The translations under genes were made by a program, and so were the position numbers. Shown here piece by piece: positions 17,257-28,962 of a stretch of 32,500 bases of DNA (its first letter is position 1; every line of letters begins with the position of its first letter). Source of the DNA: Cryptomeria japonica (lineage: Eukaryota; Streptophyta; Pinopsida; Cupressales; Cupressaceae). The notes under the pieces were generated by a model that saw only the letters and a program-made list of their open reading frames with translations, made no database searches and was not told where the DNA came from. Where the stretch lies: the NCBI RefSeq assembly GCF_030272615.1, contig NW_026729176.1:102501-135000 (forward strand), read 5' to 3'.

Positions 17257-19247
17257 TTTGATGCGATGCCTTCACTAATTTCCATAAAAGGCAAAAAAAA
17301 AACGAGATTTTAAAATTTCCGTTTTGAAAGATAGTGAGAAAAAGGGAATGCTGGTGCCATCTTGAGCCCGCCCTGGTGCGCAGCCCAACCAAGGTTTGCG
17401 CACCAAGGTGCCCACCCTGGCGAAGGTGCGCGCCCGGGCAATTAACCCAACTTCCAACTTCGCGCGCGCCAGGGTGGGAGCGCACCCAACAACCGGGCCT
17501 GGGAAGAGCCAATGCGAGAAACCCCACCAAACTCTCTGACAAAAAAAGAGGGGGCGCTCCAGTAACCCCGCTTCGGAGCGCACCCTGGGCAAACCCAGCC
17601 AAGGTGCCCACCCCGGCCAAGGTGCAGGCGAGGTGCGCACCCGGGGCAAACCGGGCTCCGACAACGTGCACGCCGCACCTTGGAGCACACTTCGTAGCGC
17701 TCCCGGGTGCGCACCTCAGAGCACACCAAGGTGGGCAGCGAGGTGCGCACCTTTGATGCGCTGCCTTCACTAATTTCCAGAAAAGGCAAAAAAAAAAGGA
17801 GATTTTAAAATTTCCGTTTTGAAAGATAGTGAAAAAAACGGAACGCGCGTGCCATCTTGAGCCCGCCCTGGTGCGCAGCCCAGGTAAGGTGCCACCCTGG
17901 CAAAGGTGCGCACCCGGGCAATTAACCCTACTTCCGACTTCGTGCGCGCCAGGGTGGCAACCGGGCCTCGGAAGAGCCAATGCGAGAAACCCCACCAAAC
18001 GCTCCGACAAAAAAAGAGGCGGCGCTCCAATAACCCCGCTTCGGAGCGCAGCCGGGGCAAACCAAGCCAAGGTGCCCACCCCGACGAAGGTGCACGCGAG
18101 GTGCGCACCCGGGGCAAACCGGGCTCCGACAACGTGCACGCAGCACCTTGGAGCACACTTCGAAGCACTCCCGGGTGCCCACCGGCGTTGCGCACCGTGG
18201 TGGGCAGCGAGGTGCGCACCTTTGATGCGCTGCCTTCACTAATTTCCAGAAAAAGGCAAAAAAAAATGAGATTTTAAAATTTCCGTTTTGAAAGATAGTG
18301 AAAAAAAAGGAACGCGGGTGCCATCTTGAGCCCGCCCTGGTGCGCAGCCCAGGCAAGGCATGCGCACCAAGGTGCCCACCCGAGGTGCACACCCGGGGCA
18401 AACCGGGCTCCGACTTCGTGCAGGCCGCACCTTGGAGCACACTTCGGAGCGCTCCTTGGTGCGCACCATGGTGCCCACCAGGGCGCACCCGAGGCAAACC
18501 GGGCTCCGACTTCGTGCACGCCGCACCTTGGAGCACACATCGGAGCGCTCCCAGGTTCGCACCAGCGTTGCGCACCTTTGATGCGCTGCCTTCACTAATT
18601 TCCAGAAAAGGCAAAAAAAAACGATATTTTAAAATTTCCGTTCTGAAAGATAGTGAAAAAAACGGAACGCGGGTGCCATCTTGAGCCCTTCCTGATGCGC
18701 AGCCCAGGCAAGTTGTGCGCACCAAGGTGCCCACCCTGGCGGAGGTGCGCGCCCGGGGCAAACCGGGCTCCGACTTCGTGCACTGCATGGTGCCCACCAA
18801 GGCGCGCAACCCAGCCAAGGTGCCCACCGCAGCGAAGGTGCACGCGAGGTGCGCACCCGAGGTGCACACCCGGGGCAAACCGGGCTCCGACTTCGTGCAC
18901 GCCGCACCTTGGAGCACACTTCAGAGCGCTCCTTGGTACGCACCAGGGCGCGCAACCCAGCCAAGGTGCTCACCCCGGCGAAGGTGCACGCGAGGTGCGC
19001 ACCCGGGGCAAACCGGGCTCGGACTTCGTGCACGCCGCACCTTGGAGCACACATCGGAGCGCTCCCGGGTTCGCACCAGCATTGCGCACCTTTGATGCGC
19101 TGCCTTCACTAATTTCCAGAAAAGGCAAAAAAAAGAAAAAAATGAGATTTTAAAATTTCCGTTTTGAAAGATAGTGAAAAAAACGGAACGCGGGTGCCAT
19201 CTTGAGCCCGCCCTGGTGTGCAGCCCAGGCAAGTTGTGCGCACCAAG
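17257..19247. repeat. Superblock B of unit 1, shortened copy of A
   Basis: AT-rich elements begin at 17257, 17752, 18221, 18577 and 19091. The first two intervals match superblock A to within 1 bp. The third and fourth are about 278 and 252 bp shorter, consistent with loss of module copies. The last element (19091) has an interrupted A-run and leads through GTGCAGCCCAGGCAAG into unit 2 at 19248. Confidence 0.85.
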
Positions 19248-20502
19248 GCACCCACCCTGGCCAAGGTGGGTCACGGGGTGGGTCCTAGGGTGGGTAACGG
19301 GGTGGGTACTAAGGTGCGTGCCAAGGTGGGTCATAGGGTGGGTGCCAAGGTGGGCACCAGGGTGGGTGTGCACCAACCCTAGCCAGGGTAGGTCACGGGG
19401 TGGTTGTCGGGGTGGGCGTCAAGGAGCCAAGGTGGGTGGCAAGTAGCCAAGTTGCGTGCCAAGGTGGGTGTCGGGGTGGGTGCCAAGGATCCAAGGTGGG
19501 TGCCAAGGAACCAAGGTGGGTGTCTGGGTGGGTGCCGAGGTGGGAGCCAGGGTGGGTCCCAAGGTGAGTGCAAAGGTGGGTGCCAGGGTCAAGGTGAGTG
19601 CCAATGTGGGTTCCAAGGTGCCAGGGTCAGGGTGAGTGCCAATGTGGGTTCAAAGGTGCTAAGTTGGGTGCGAGGTTGGGTGCGAGGGTGGGTGGGTGCC
19701 AAGGTGTGCTAGGTGGAAGCCCGGGTGGGTCGGCATCCCATGGGTGTCGAGTTGGGTGCCTGATGGGTGCTTCTTGTCAAGTTTTAGTCGTCGGGACTCA
19801 TTTCGAGCCTTAGAGGTCGTTTCTTGTCCGGTTGCCCTGTCTTCGACCTGGGAACCCAATTTTGGTCCTCGGGTCCCATTTTTTTTTGTCTCGCATCCCA
19901 CTTTTGGCCTGTGGCCTTTTCGGGGTCGATTCTCGTTTTGGGCATCAGAGCATGTTTCTTCTCCTAAAACCCAATATTTGTTTATTAAGTCTCGGAACAC
20001 ATTTTTGTTCTCGTGGACCCATCATGGGTCTTGGAACGCATTTGTGGTCCTTGGGTCCCATTTTGCATCCCGAAACTTGTGTTTTGGTGCTTGATCCCTA
20101 TTTTGGGTGCCCACCTTGCACCAAGTGCGCACCCGGGGCAAACCGAGCGCCTTGGTGCACCGGGGCAAGATCGAGCGTGCACCCGAGGCGCCCCGAACAT
20201 GCACCAAGGTGCACTCGGCCCACATGTGAGCGCAGGTCGTTGCGCCCGAGGTGGTGTGTGGGCACCGCGTTGCAGACGGGACACTGCACGCACACGACGC
20301 CCCCTCCAGGTGCACGCACGTAGGCCGGGCCGGGTGCACACCCGACGCCCTAGCAAGGTGCGCGCACCCGGGCAGGGCTCACACTTGGCGAACGGGGCGC
20401 ACTTCGCGAGGGAGGGTGTGCACCTCGACGGGGGTGGGTGGCCGGGGTGGATTCGCACGTGGGTCGCGGTTTGCTAAGTACACACTGCGACAAGCTCATA
20501 AC

Positions 20503-20620
20503 GGGTGCGATCATACCAGCGTTAGTGCACCGGATCCCATCAGAACTCCGCAGTTAAGCGCGCTTGGGCCGGAGTAGTACTGGGATGGGTGACCTCCCGG
20601 GAAGTCCCGGTGTTGCACCC
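20503..20620 (+). rRNA. 5S ribosomal RNA, copy 2
   Basis: Identical to copy 1 except for G at position 19 (20521), which gives CAGCGTTAG. All internal promoter boxes and the helix I ends are intact. It starts 7936 bp after copy 1. As copies 2 and 3 agree, this is taken as the majority form. Confidence 0.97.
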
Positions 20621-20633
20621 TTTTTTAGTTTTT
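20621..20633 (+). terminator. Pol III terminator of 5S copy 2
   Basis: T6 at 20621-20626, then AG and T5 at 20629-20633, as in copy 1. Confidence 0.9.
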
Positions 20634-20688
20634 CGCCGGGCGTCGCAATGCTATTTGAATAAACCTTTTGCCCGTTTGCGTTCTCGTC

Positions 20689-20708
20689 GGGGCCGGGCCG
20701 GGCCGGGG
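20689..20708 (+). other. G-quadruplex / GC-hairpin motif after 5S copy 2
   Basis: Same four G-runs separated by CC as in unit 1. The (CG)5 tract follows at 20726-20735. Confidence 0.75.
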
Positions 20709-21039
20709 TGCGCTGCCCGCACTACCGCGCGCGCGGGGGCGACACCGAGCGCGCACCCGAGGCACCCCGAGCACACAGGCCACGGTGCAACCCGGGCGTT
20801 GTGCGCGCACCCCGGTGCGCCCGAGGTGCTGCGCGCGCACCCAGGTGAAATCGGTGTGCACCTCGGCCAGTGCGCGCTCGGTCGAGTCGCGCACGTTGGC
20901 CAAGGTGCACGGTGATGTTTCTTACTCTAAGGTTCCGCACCAGACGCCCGGGACAGGTGAGCGAAGCTGGGCGGGGCCGGGTGCGCGGCCGGGGCAGGTG
21001 CACGCAGCTGGAGAGAGCTTTGGAGCACACTTCGGAGCG

Positions 21040-24000
21040 CACCAATGATGCGCTCCATTCAAAAGTTTCCTGAAAAGGCAAAAAAAGTTGAGATTATAGA
21101 ATTTCCCACTTGAGAGATTGTAAAAAAAAAAAATTTAAAATGAAGGAAACGCGGGTGCCAAGGTGTGCGCAGCCCAGCCAAGGTGTGCGCACCAAGGCGC
21201 CCACCCTGGCGAAGGTGCACGCAAGGTGCGCACCCGAGGCAAACCGGACAATTAACCCAACTTTCGACTTCGCGCGCACCTTGGAGCGCACTTCGAAGCG
21301 CTCCTTGGTGCGCACCAATCTTGGGCACCTCGGAGTGCACCATGGCGCCCACCAAGGTGCGCACCCGGGGCAAACCGAGCTCCGACTTCGTGCGCACCTT
21401 GGAGCGCACGAAAGGTGCGCACCATGGCGCCCACCAAGGTGCGCAGCCCAGCCAAGGCGTGCGCATCAAGGTGCGCACCCTGGCGAAGGTGCGCACCCGG
21501 GGCAAACCGAGCTCCGACTTCGTGCGCACCTTGGAGCGCACAAAAGGTGCGCAACCCAGCCAAGGTGTGCGCACCCCGGTCAAACCGAGCTCCGAATCGT
21601 GCGCACCAGAGGTGCACGCCATCGTGCGCACCTTGGAGCACACTTCGGAGCCCTCCTTGGTGCGCGCCGATGTTGCGCACCTCGGAGCGCACCCGGGGAA
21701 AACAATGCAATTAACCCGACTTTCGACTTCGTGGGCACCTCGGAGCGCTCTCGGGTTCGCACCTCGGAGCACACCGAGGTGCGCACCTTTGATGCGCTGC
21801 CTTCACCAATTTCCAGAAAAGGCAAGAAAACATTGAGAAGGTGTGCGCACCGAGGTGCCCACCCTGGCGAAGGTGCACGCGAGGTGCGCACCCGGGGCAA
21901 ACCGGGCTCCGACTTCGTGCACGCCGCACCTTGGAGCACACTTCGGAGCGCTCCTTGGTGCGCACCAGGGCGCGCAACCCAGCCGAGGTGCCCACCCCGG
22001 CGAAGGTGCACGCGAGGTGCGCACCCGGGGCAAACCGGGCTCCGACTTCGTGCACGCCATGGTGCCCACCGCGGCGAAGGTGCACGCGAGGTGCGCACCC
22101 GGGGCAAACCGGGCTCCGACTTCGTGCACGCCGCACCTTGGAGCACACTTCGGAGCGCTCCTTGGTGCGCACCATGGTGCCCACCAGGGCGCGCAACCCC
22201 GCCGAAGGTGCACGCGAGGTGCGCACCCGGGGCAAACCGGGCTCCGACTTCGTGCACGCCGCACCTTGGAGCACACTTCGGAGCGCTCCTTGGTGCGCAC
22301 CATGGTGCCCACCAGGGCGCGCAACCCCGCCGAAGGTGCACGCGAGGTGCGCACCCGGGGCAAACCGGGCTCCGACTTCGTGCACGCCATGGTGCGCACC
22401 GCGGCGAAGGTGCGCACCCGGGGCAAACCGGGCTCCGACTTCGTGCACGCCGCACCTTGGAGCACACTTCGGAGCGCTCCTTGGTGCGCACCAGGGCGCG
22501 CAACCCAGCCGAGGTGCCCACCCCGGCGAAGGTGCACGCGAGGTGCGTACCCGGGGCAAACCGGGCTCCGACTTCGTGCACGCCGCACCTTGGAGCACAC
22601 TTCGGAGCGCTCCTTGGTGCGCACCATGGTGCCCACCAGGCCGCGCAACCCAGCCAAGGTGTGCGCACCAAGGTGCACGCGAGGTGCGCACCCGGGGCAA
22701 ACCGGGGTCCGACTTCGTGCACGCCGCACCTTGGAGCACACATCGGGGCGCTCCCGGGTTCGCACCGGCGTTGCGCACCGTGGTGGGCACCTCGGAGCAC
22801 ACCAAGGTGGGCAGCGAGGTGCGCACCTTTGATGCGATGCCTTCACTAATTTCCATAAAAGGCAAAAAAAAAACGAGATTTTAAAATTTCCGTTTTGAAA
22901 GATAGTGAGAAAAAGGGAATGCTGGTGCCATCTTGAGCCCGCCCTGGTGCGCAGCCCAGCCAAGGTGTGCGCACCAAGGTGCCCACCCTGGCGAAGGTGC
23001 GCGCCCGGGCAATTAACCCAACTTCCAACTTCGCGCGCGCCAGGGTGGGAGCGCACCCAACAACCGGGCCTGGGAAGAGCCAATGCGAGAAACCCCACCA
23101 AACGCTCTGACAAAAAAAGAGGGGGCGCTCCAGTAACCCCGCTTCGGAGCGCACCCTGGGCAAACCCAGCCAAGGTGCCCACCCCGGCCAAGGTGCAGGC
23201 GAGGTGCGCACCCGGGGCAAACCGGGCTCCGACAACGTGCACGCCGCACCTTGGAGCACACTTCGTAGCGCTCCCGGGTGCGCACCTCAGAGCACACCAA
23301 GGTGGGCAGCGAGGTGCGCACCTTTGATGCGCTGCCTTCACTAATTTCCAGAAAAGGCAAAAAAAAAAGGAGATTTTAAAATTTCCGTTTTGAAAGATAG
23401 TGAAAAAAACGGAACGCGCGTGCCATCTTGAGCCCGCCCTGGTGCGCAGCCCAGGTAAGGTGCCCACCCTGGCAAAGGTGCGCACCCGGGCAATTAACCC
23501 TACTTCCGACTTCGTGCGCGCCAGGGTGGCAACCGGGCCTCGGAAGAGCCAATGCGAGAAACCCCACCAAACGCTCCGACAAAAAAAGAGGCGGCGCTCC
23601 AATAACCCCGCTTCGGAGCGCAGCCGGGGCAAACCCAGCCAAGGTGCCCACCCCGACGAAGGTGCACGCGAGGTGCGCACCCGGGGCAAACCGGGCTCCG
23701 ACAACGTGCACGCAGCACCTTGGAGCACACTTCGAAGCACTCCCGGGTGCCCACCGGCGTTGCGCACCGTGGTGGGCAGCGAGGTGCGCACCTTTGATGC
23801 GCTGCCTTCACTAATTTCCAGAAAAAGGCAAAAAAAAATGAGATTTTAAAATTTCCGTTTTGAAAGATAGTGAAAAAAAAGGAACGCGGGTGCCATCTTG
23901 AGCCCGCCCTGGTGCGCAGCCCAGGCAAGGCATGCGCACCAAGGTGCCCACCCGAGGTGCACACCCGGGGCAAACCGGGCTCCGACTTCGTGCAGGCCGC

Positions 24001-27000
24001 ACCTTGGAGCACACTTCGGAGCGCTCCTTGGTGCGCACCATGGTGCCCACCAGGGCGCGCAACCCAGCCAAGGTCTGCACACTAAGGTGCCCACCCCGGC
24101 GAAGGTGCACGCGAGGTGCGCACCCGGGGCAAACCGGGCTCCGACTTCGTGCACGCCATGGTGCCCACCGCGGCGAAGGTGCACGCGAGGTGCGCACCCG
24201 GGGCAAACCGGGCTCCGACTTCGTGCACGCCGCACCTTGGAGCACACTTCGGAGCGCTCCTTGGTGCGCACCATGGTGCCCACCAGGGCGCGCAACCCAG
24301 CCAAGGTGTGCGCACCAAGGTGCACGCGAGGTGCGCACCCGGGGCAAACCGGGGTCCGACTTCGTGCACGCCGCACCTTGGAGCACACATCGGAGCGCTC
24401 CCAGGTTCGCACCAGCGTTGCGCACCTTTGATGCGCTGCCTTCACTAATTTCCAGAAAAGGCAAAAAAAAACGATATTTTAAAATTTCCGTTCTGAAAGA
24501 TAGTGAAAAAAACGGAACGCGGGTGCCATCTTGAGCCCTTCCTGGTGCGCAGCCCAGGCAAGTTGTGCGCACCAAGGTGCCCACCCTGGCGGAGGTGCGC
24601 GCCCGGGGCAAACCGGGCTCCGACTTCGTGCACTGCATGGTGCCCACCAAGGCGCGCAACCCAGCCAAGGTGCCCACCGCAGCGAAGGTGCACGCGAGGT
24701 GCACACCCGGGGCAAACCGGGCTCCGACTTCGTGCACGCCGCACCTTGGAGCACACTTCAGAGCGCTCCTTGGTGCGCACCAGGGCGCGCAACCCAGCCG
24801 AGGTGCCCACCCCGGCGAAGGTGCACGCGAGGTGCGCACCCGGGGCAAACCGGGCTCCGACTTCGTGCACGCCATGGTGCCCACCGCGGCGAAGGTGCGC
24901 ACCCGGGGCAAACCGGGCTCCGACTTCGTGCACGCCGCACCTTGGAGCACACTTCGGAGCGCTCCTTGGTGCGCACCATGGTGCCCACCAGGCCGCGCAA
25001 CCCAGCCAAGGTGTGCGCACCAAGGTGCACGCGAGGTGCGCACCCGGGGCAAACCGGGGTCCGACTTCGTGCACGCCGCACCTTGGAGCACACATCGGGG
25101 CGCTCCCGGGTTCGCACCGGCGTTGCGCACCGTGGTGGGCACCTCGGAGCACACCAAGGTGGGCAGCGAGGTGCGCACCTTTGATGCGATGCCTTCACTA
25201 ATTTCCATAAAAGGCAAAAAAAAAACGAGATTTTAAAATTTCCGTTTTGAAAGATAGTGAGAAAAAGGGAATGCTGGTGCCATCTTGAGCCCGCCCTGGT
25301 GCGCAGCCCAACCAAGGTTTGCGCACCAAGGTGCCCACCCTGGCGAAGGTGCGCGCCCGGGCAATTAACCCAACTTCCAACTTCGCGCGCGCCAGGGTGG
25401 GAGCGCACCCAACAACCGGGCCTGGGAAGAGCCAATGCGAGAAACCCCACCAAACTCTCTGACAAAAAAAGAGGGGGCGCTCCAGTAACCCCGCTTCGGA
25501 GCGCACCCTGGGCAAACCCAGCCAAGGTGCCCACCCCGGCCAAGGTGCAGGCGAGGTGCGCACCCGGGGCAAACCGGGCTCCGACAACGTGCACGCCGCA
25601 CCTTGGAGCACACTTCGTAGCGCTCCCGGGTGCGCACCTCAGAGCACACCAAGGTGGGCAGCGAGGTGCGCACCTTTGATGCGCTGCCTTCACTAATTTC
25701 CAGAAAAGGCAAAAAAAAAAGGAGATTTTAAAATTTCCGTTTTGAAAGATAGTGAAAAAAACGGAACGCGCGTGCCATCTTGAGCCCGCCCTGGTGCGCA
25801 GCCCAGGTAAGGTGCCACCCTGGCAAAGGTGCGCACCCGGGCAATTAACCCTACTTCCGACTTCGTGCGCGCCAGGGTGGCAACCGGGCCTCGGAAGAGC
25901 CAATGCGAGAAACCCCACCAAACGCTCCGACAAAAAAAGAGGCGGCGCTCCAATAACCCCGCTTCGGAGCGCAGCCGGGGCAAACCAAGCCAAGGTGCCC
26001 ACCCCGACGAAGGTGCACGCGAGGTGCGCACCCGGGGCAAACCGGGCTCCGACAACGTGCACGCAGCACCTTGGAGCACACTTCGAAGCACTCCCGGGTG
26101 CCCACCGGCGTTGCGCACCGTGGTGGGCAGCGAGGTGCGCACCTTTGATGCGCTGCCTTCACTAATTTCCAGAAAAAGGCAAAAAAAAATGAGATTTTAA
26201 AATTTCCGTTTTGAAAGATAGTGAAAAAAAAGGAACGCGGGTGCCATCTTGAGCCCGCCCTGGTGCGCAGCCCAGGCAAGGCATGCGCACCAAGGTGCCC
26301 ACCCGAGGTGCACACCCGGGGCAAACCGGGCTCCGACTTCGTGCAGGCCGCACCTTGGAGCACACTTCGGAGCGCTCCTTGGTGCGCACCATGGTGCCCA
26401 CCAGGGCGCACCCGAGGCAAACCGGGCTCCGACTTCGTGCACGCCGCACCTTGGAGCACACATCGGAGCGCTCCCAGGTTCGCACCAGCGTTGCGCACCT
26501 TTGATGCGCTGCCTTCACTAATTTCCAGAAAAGGCAAAAAAAAACGATATTTTAAAATTTCCGTTCTGAAAGATAGTGAAAAAAACGGAACGCGGGTGCC
26601 ATCTTGAGCCCTTCCTGATGCGCAGCCCAGGCAAGTTGTGCGCACCAAGGTGCCCACCCTGGCGGAGGTGCGCGCCCGGGGCAAACCGGGCTCCGACTTC
26701 GTGCACTGCATGGTGCCCACCAAGGCGCGCAACCCAGCCAAGGTGCCCACCGCAGCGAAGGTGCACGCGAGGTGCGCACCCGAGGTGCACACCCGGGGCA
26801 AACCGGGCTCCGACTTCGTGCACGCCGCACCTTGGAGCACACTTCAGAGCGCTCCTTGGTACGCACCAGGGCGCGCAACCCAGCCAAGGTGCTCACCCCG
26901 GCGAAGGTGCACGCGAGGTGCGCACCCGGGGCAAACCGGGCTCGGACTTCGTGCACGCCGCACCTTGGAGCACACATCGGAGCGCTCCCGGGTTCGCACC

Positions 27001-27170
27001 AGCATTGCGCACCTTTGATGCGCTGCCTTCACTAATTTCCAGAAAAGGCAAAAAAAAGAAAAAAATGAGATTTTAAAATTTCCGTTTTGAAAGATAGTGA
27101 AAAAAACGGAACGCGGGTGCCATCTTGAGCCCGCCCTGGTGTGCAGCCCAGGCAAGTTGTGCGCACCAAG
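21040..27170. repeat. Module array and AT-rich elements of unit 2
   Basis: Equivalent to 13104-19247 of unit 1, shifted by 7936 bp as far as the 13-bp deletion near 24690 and by 7923 bp after it. It has the same 72/128-bp modules, superblocks and AT-rich elements (for example at about 22828, 23323, 23793, 24427 and 25180). No gene is recognised in the roughly 6 kb. Confidence 0.88.
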
Positions 27171-28425
27171 GCACCCACCCTGGCCAAGGTGGGTCACGGG
27201 GTGGGTCCTAGGGTGGGTAACGGGGTGGGTACTAAGGTGCGTGCCAAGGTGGGTCATAGGGTGGGTGCCAAGGTGGGCACCAGGGTGGGTGTGCACCAAC
27301 CCTAGCCAGGGTAGGTCACGGGGTGGTTGTCGGGGTGGGCGTCAAGGAGCCAAGGTGGGTGGCAAGTAGCCAAGTTGCGTGCCAAGGTGGGTGTCGGGGT
27401 GGGTGCCAAGGATCCAAGGTGGGTGCCAAGGAACCAAGGTGGGTGTCTGGGTGGGTGCCGAGGTGGGAGCCAGGGTGGGTCCCAAGGTGAGTGCAAAGGT
27501 GGGTGCCAGGGTCAAGGTGAGTGCCAATGTGGGTTCCAAGGTGCCAGGGTCAGGGTGAGTGCCAATGTGGGTTCAAAGGTGCTAAGTTGGGTGCGAGGTT
27601 GGGTGCGAGGGTGGGTGGGTGCCAAGGTGTGCTAGGTGGAAGCCCGGGTGGGTCGGCATCCCATGGGTGTCGAGTTGGGTGCCTGATGGGTGCTTCTTGT
27701 CAAGTTTTAGTCGTCGGGACTCATTTCGAGCCTTAGAGGTCGTTTCTTGTCCGGTTGCCCTGTCTTCGACCTGGGAACCCAATTTTGGTCCTCGGGTCCC
27801 ATTTTTTTTTGTCTCGCATCCCACTTTTGGCCTGTGGCCTTTTCGGGGTCGATTCTCGTTTTGGGCATCAGAGCATGTTTCTTCTCCTAAAACCCAATAT
27901 TTGTTTATTAAGTCTCGGAACACATTTTTGTTCTCGTGGACCCATCATGGGTCTTGGAACGCATTTGTGGTCCTTGGGTCCCATTTTGCATCCCGAAACT
28001 TGTGTTTTGGTGCTTGATCCCTATTTTGGGTGCCCACCTTGCACCAAGTGCGCACCCGGGGCAAACCGAGCGCCTTGGTGCACCGGGGCAAGATCGAGCG
28101 TGCACCCGAGGCGCCCCGAACATGCACCAAGGTGCACTCGGCCCACATGTGAGCGCAGGTCGTTGCGCCCGAGGTGGTGTGTGGGCACCGCGTTGCAGAC
28201 GGGACACTGCACGCACACGACGCCCCCTCCAGGTGCACGCACGTAGGCCGGGCCGGGTGCACACCCGACGCCCTAGCAAGGTGCGCGCACCCGGGCAGGG
28301 CTCACACTTGGCGAACGGGGCGCACTTCGCGAGGGAGGGTGTGCACCTCGACGGGGGTGGGTGGCCGGGGTGGATTCGCACGTGGGTCGCGGTTTGCTAA
28401 GTACACACTGCGACAAGCTCATAAC

Positions 28426-28543
28426 GGGTGCGATCATACCAGCGTTAGTGCACCGGATCCCATCAGAACTCCGCAGTTAAGCGCGCTTGGGCCGGAGTAG
28501 TACTGGGATGGGTGACCTCCCGGGAAGTCCCGGTGTTGCACCC
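28426..28543 (+). rRNA. 5S ribosomal RNA, copy 3
   Basis: Same sequence as copy 2, with G at position 19 (28444). It starts 7923 bp after copy 2. Internal promoter boxes and helix I ends are intact. Confidence 0.97.
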
Positions 28544-28556
28544 TTTTTTAGTTTTT
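28544..28556 (+). terminator. Pol III terminator of 5S copy 3
   Basis: T6 at 28544-28549, then AG and T5, as in copies 1 and 2. Confidence 0.9.
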
Positions 28557-28611
28557 CGCCGGGCGTCGCAATGCTATTTGAATAAACCTTTTGCCCGTTT
28601 GCGTTCTCGTC

Positions 28612-28631
28612 GGGGCCGGGCCGGGCCGGGG
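28612..28631 (+). other. G-quadruplex / GC-hairpin motif after 5S copy 3
   Basis: Same motif as in units 1 and 2. The (CG)5 tract follows at 28649-28658. Confidence 0.75.
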
Positions 28632-28962
28632 TGCGCTGCCCGCACTACCGCGCGCGCGGGGGCGACACCGAGCGCGCACCCGAGGCGCCCCGAGCACACA
28701 GGCCACGGTGCAACCCGGGCGTTGTGCGCGCACCCCGGTGCGCCCGAGGTGCTGCGCGCGCACCCAGGTGAAATCGGTGTGCACCTCGGCCAGTGCGCGC
28801 TCGGTCGAGTCGCGCACGTTGGCCAAGGTGCACGGTGATGTTTCTTACTCTAAGGTTCCGCACCAGACGCCCGGGACAGGTGAGCGAAGCTGGGCGGGGC
28901 CGGGTGCGCGGCCGGGGCAGGTGCACGCAGCTGGAGAGAGCTTTGGAGCACACTTCGGAGCG

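Larger units (their letters stand above)
11312..19247. repeat. 5S unit 1 of the giant tandem array (7936 bp)
   Basis: The start is set by the first base shared with 19248 (GCACCCACCCTGGCCAAGG). It contains a G-rich tail (to about 11790), a T-rich degenerate region (to about 12165), a GC-rich leader, the 5S gene, a GC-rich spacer and the 72/128-bp module array. It is nearly identical to unit 2. Differences I noted are 12585, 13522, 14302, about 15921, 16147, 16404, 16537, 16609 and 16674, plus the 13-bp indel at 16754-16779. Plant 5S repeats are usually a few hundred bp to about 1 kb, so this unit is exceptionally long. Confidence 0.95.
19248..27170. repeat. 5S unit 2 of the giant tandem array (7923 bp)
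   Basis: A complete second unit with the same order of parts as unit 1: G-rich tail 19248-19726, T-rich region to about 20101, leader, 5S gene, GC-rich spacer, then the module array with superblocks A (from about 22828) and B (from about 25180). It carries private variants at about 24082 (ACTAAGG) and about 24474 (CGATATTTT); the latter matches the corresponding element in superblock B. Confidence 0.95.

Noticed and set aside
12567-20620. 5S genes as part of Cassandra-type (TRIM) retrotransposon LTRs
   Set aside because: Those elements carry 5S-like sequence in short LTRs within elements of under about 1 kb. Here I see no LTR ends, primer-binding site or target duplication, and the repeat is a 7.9-kb head-to-tail unit.
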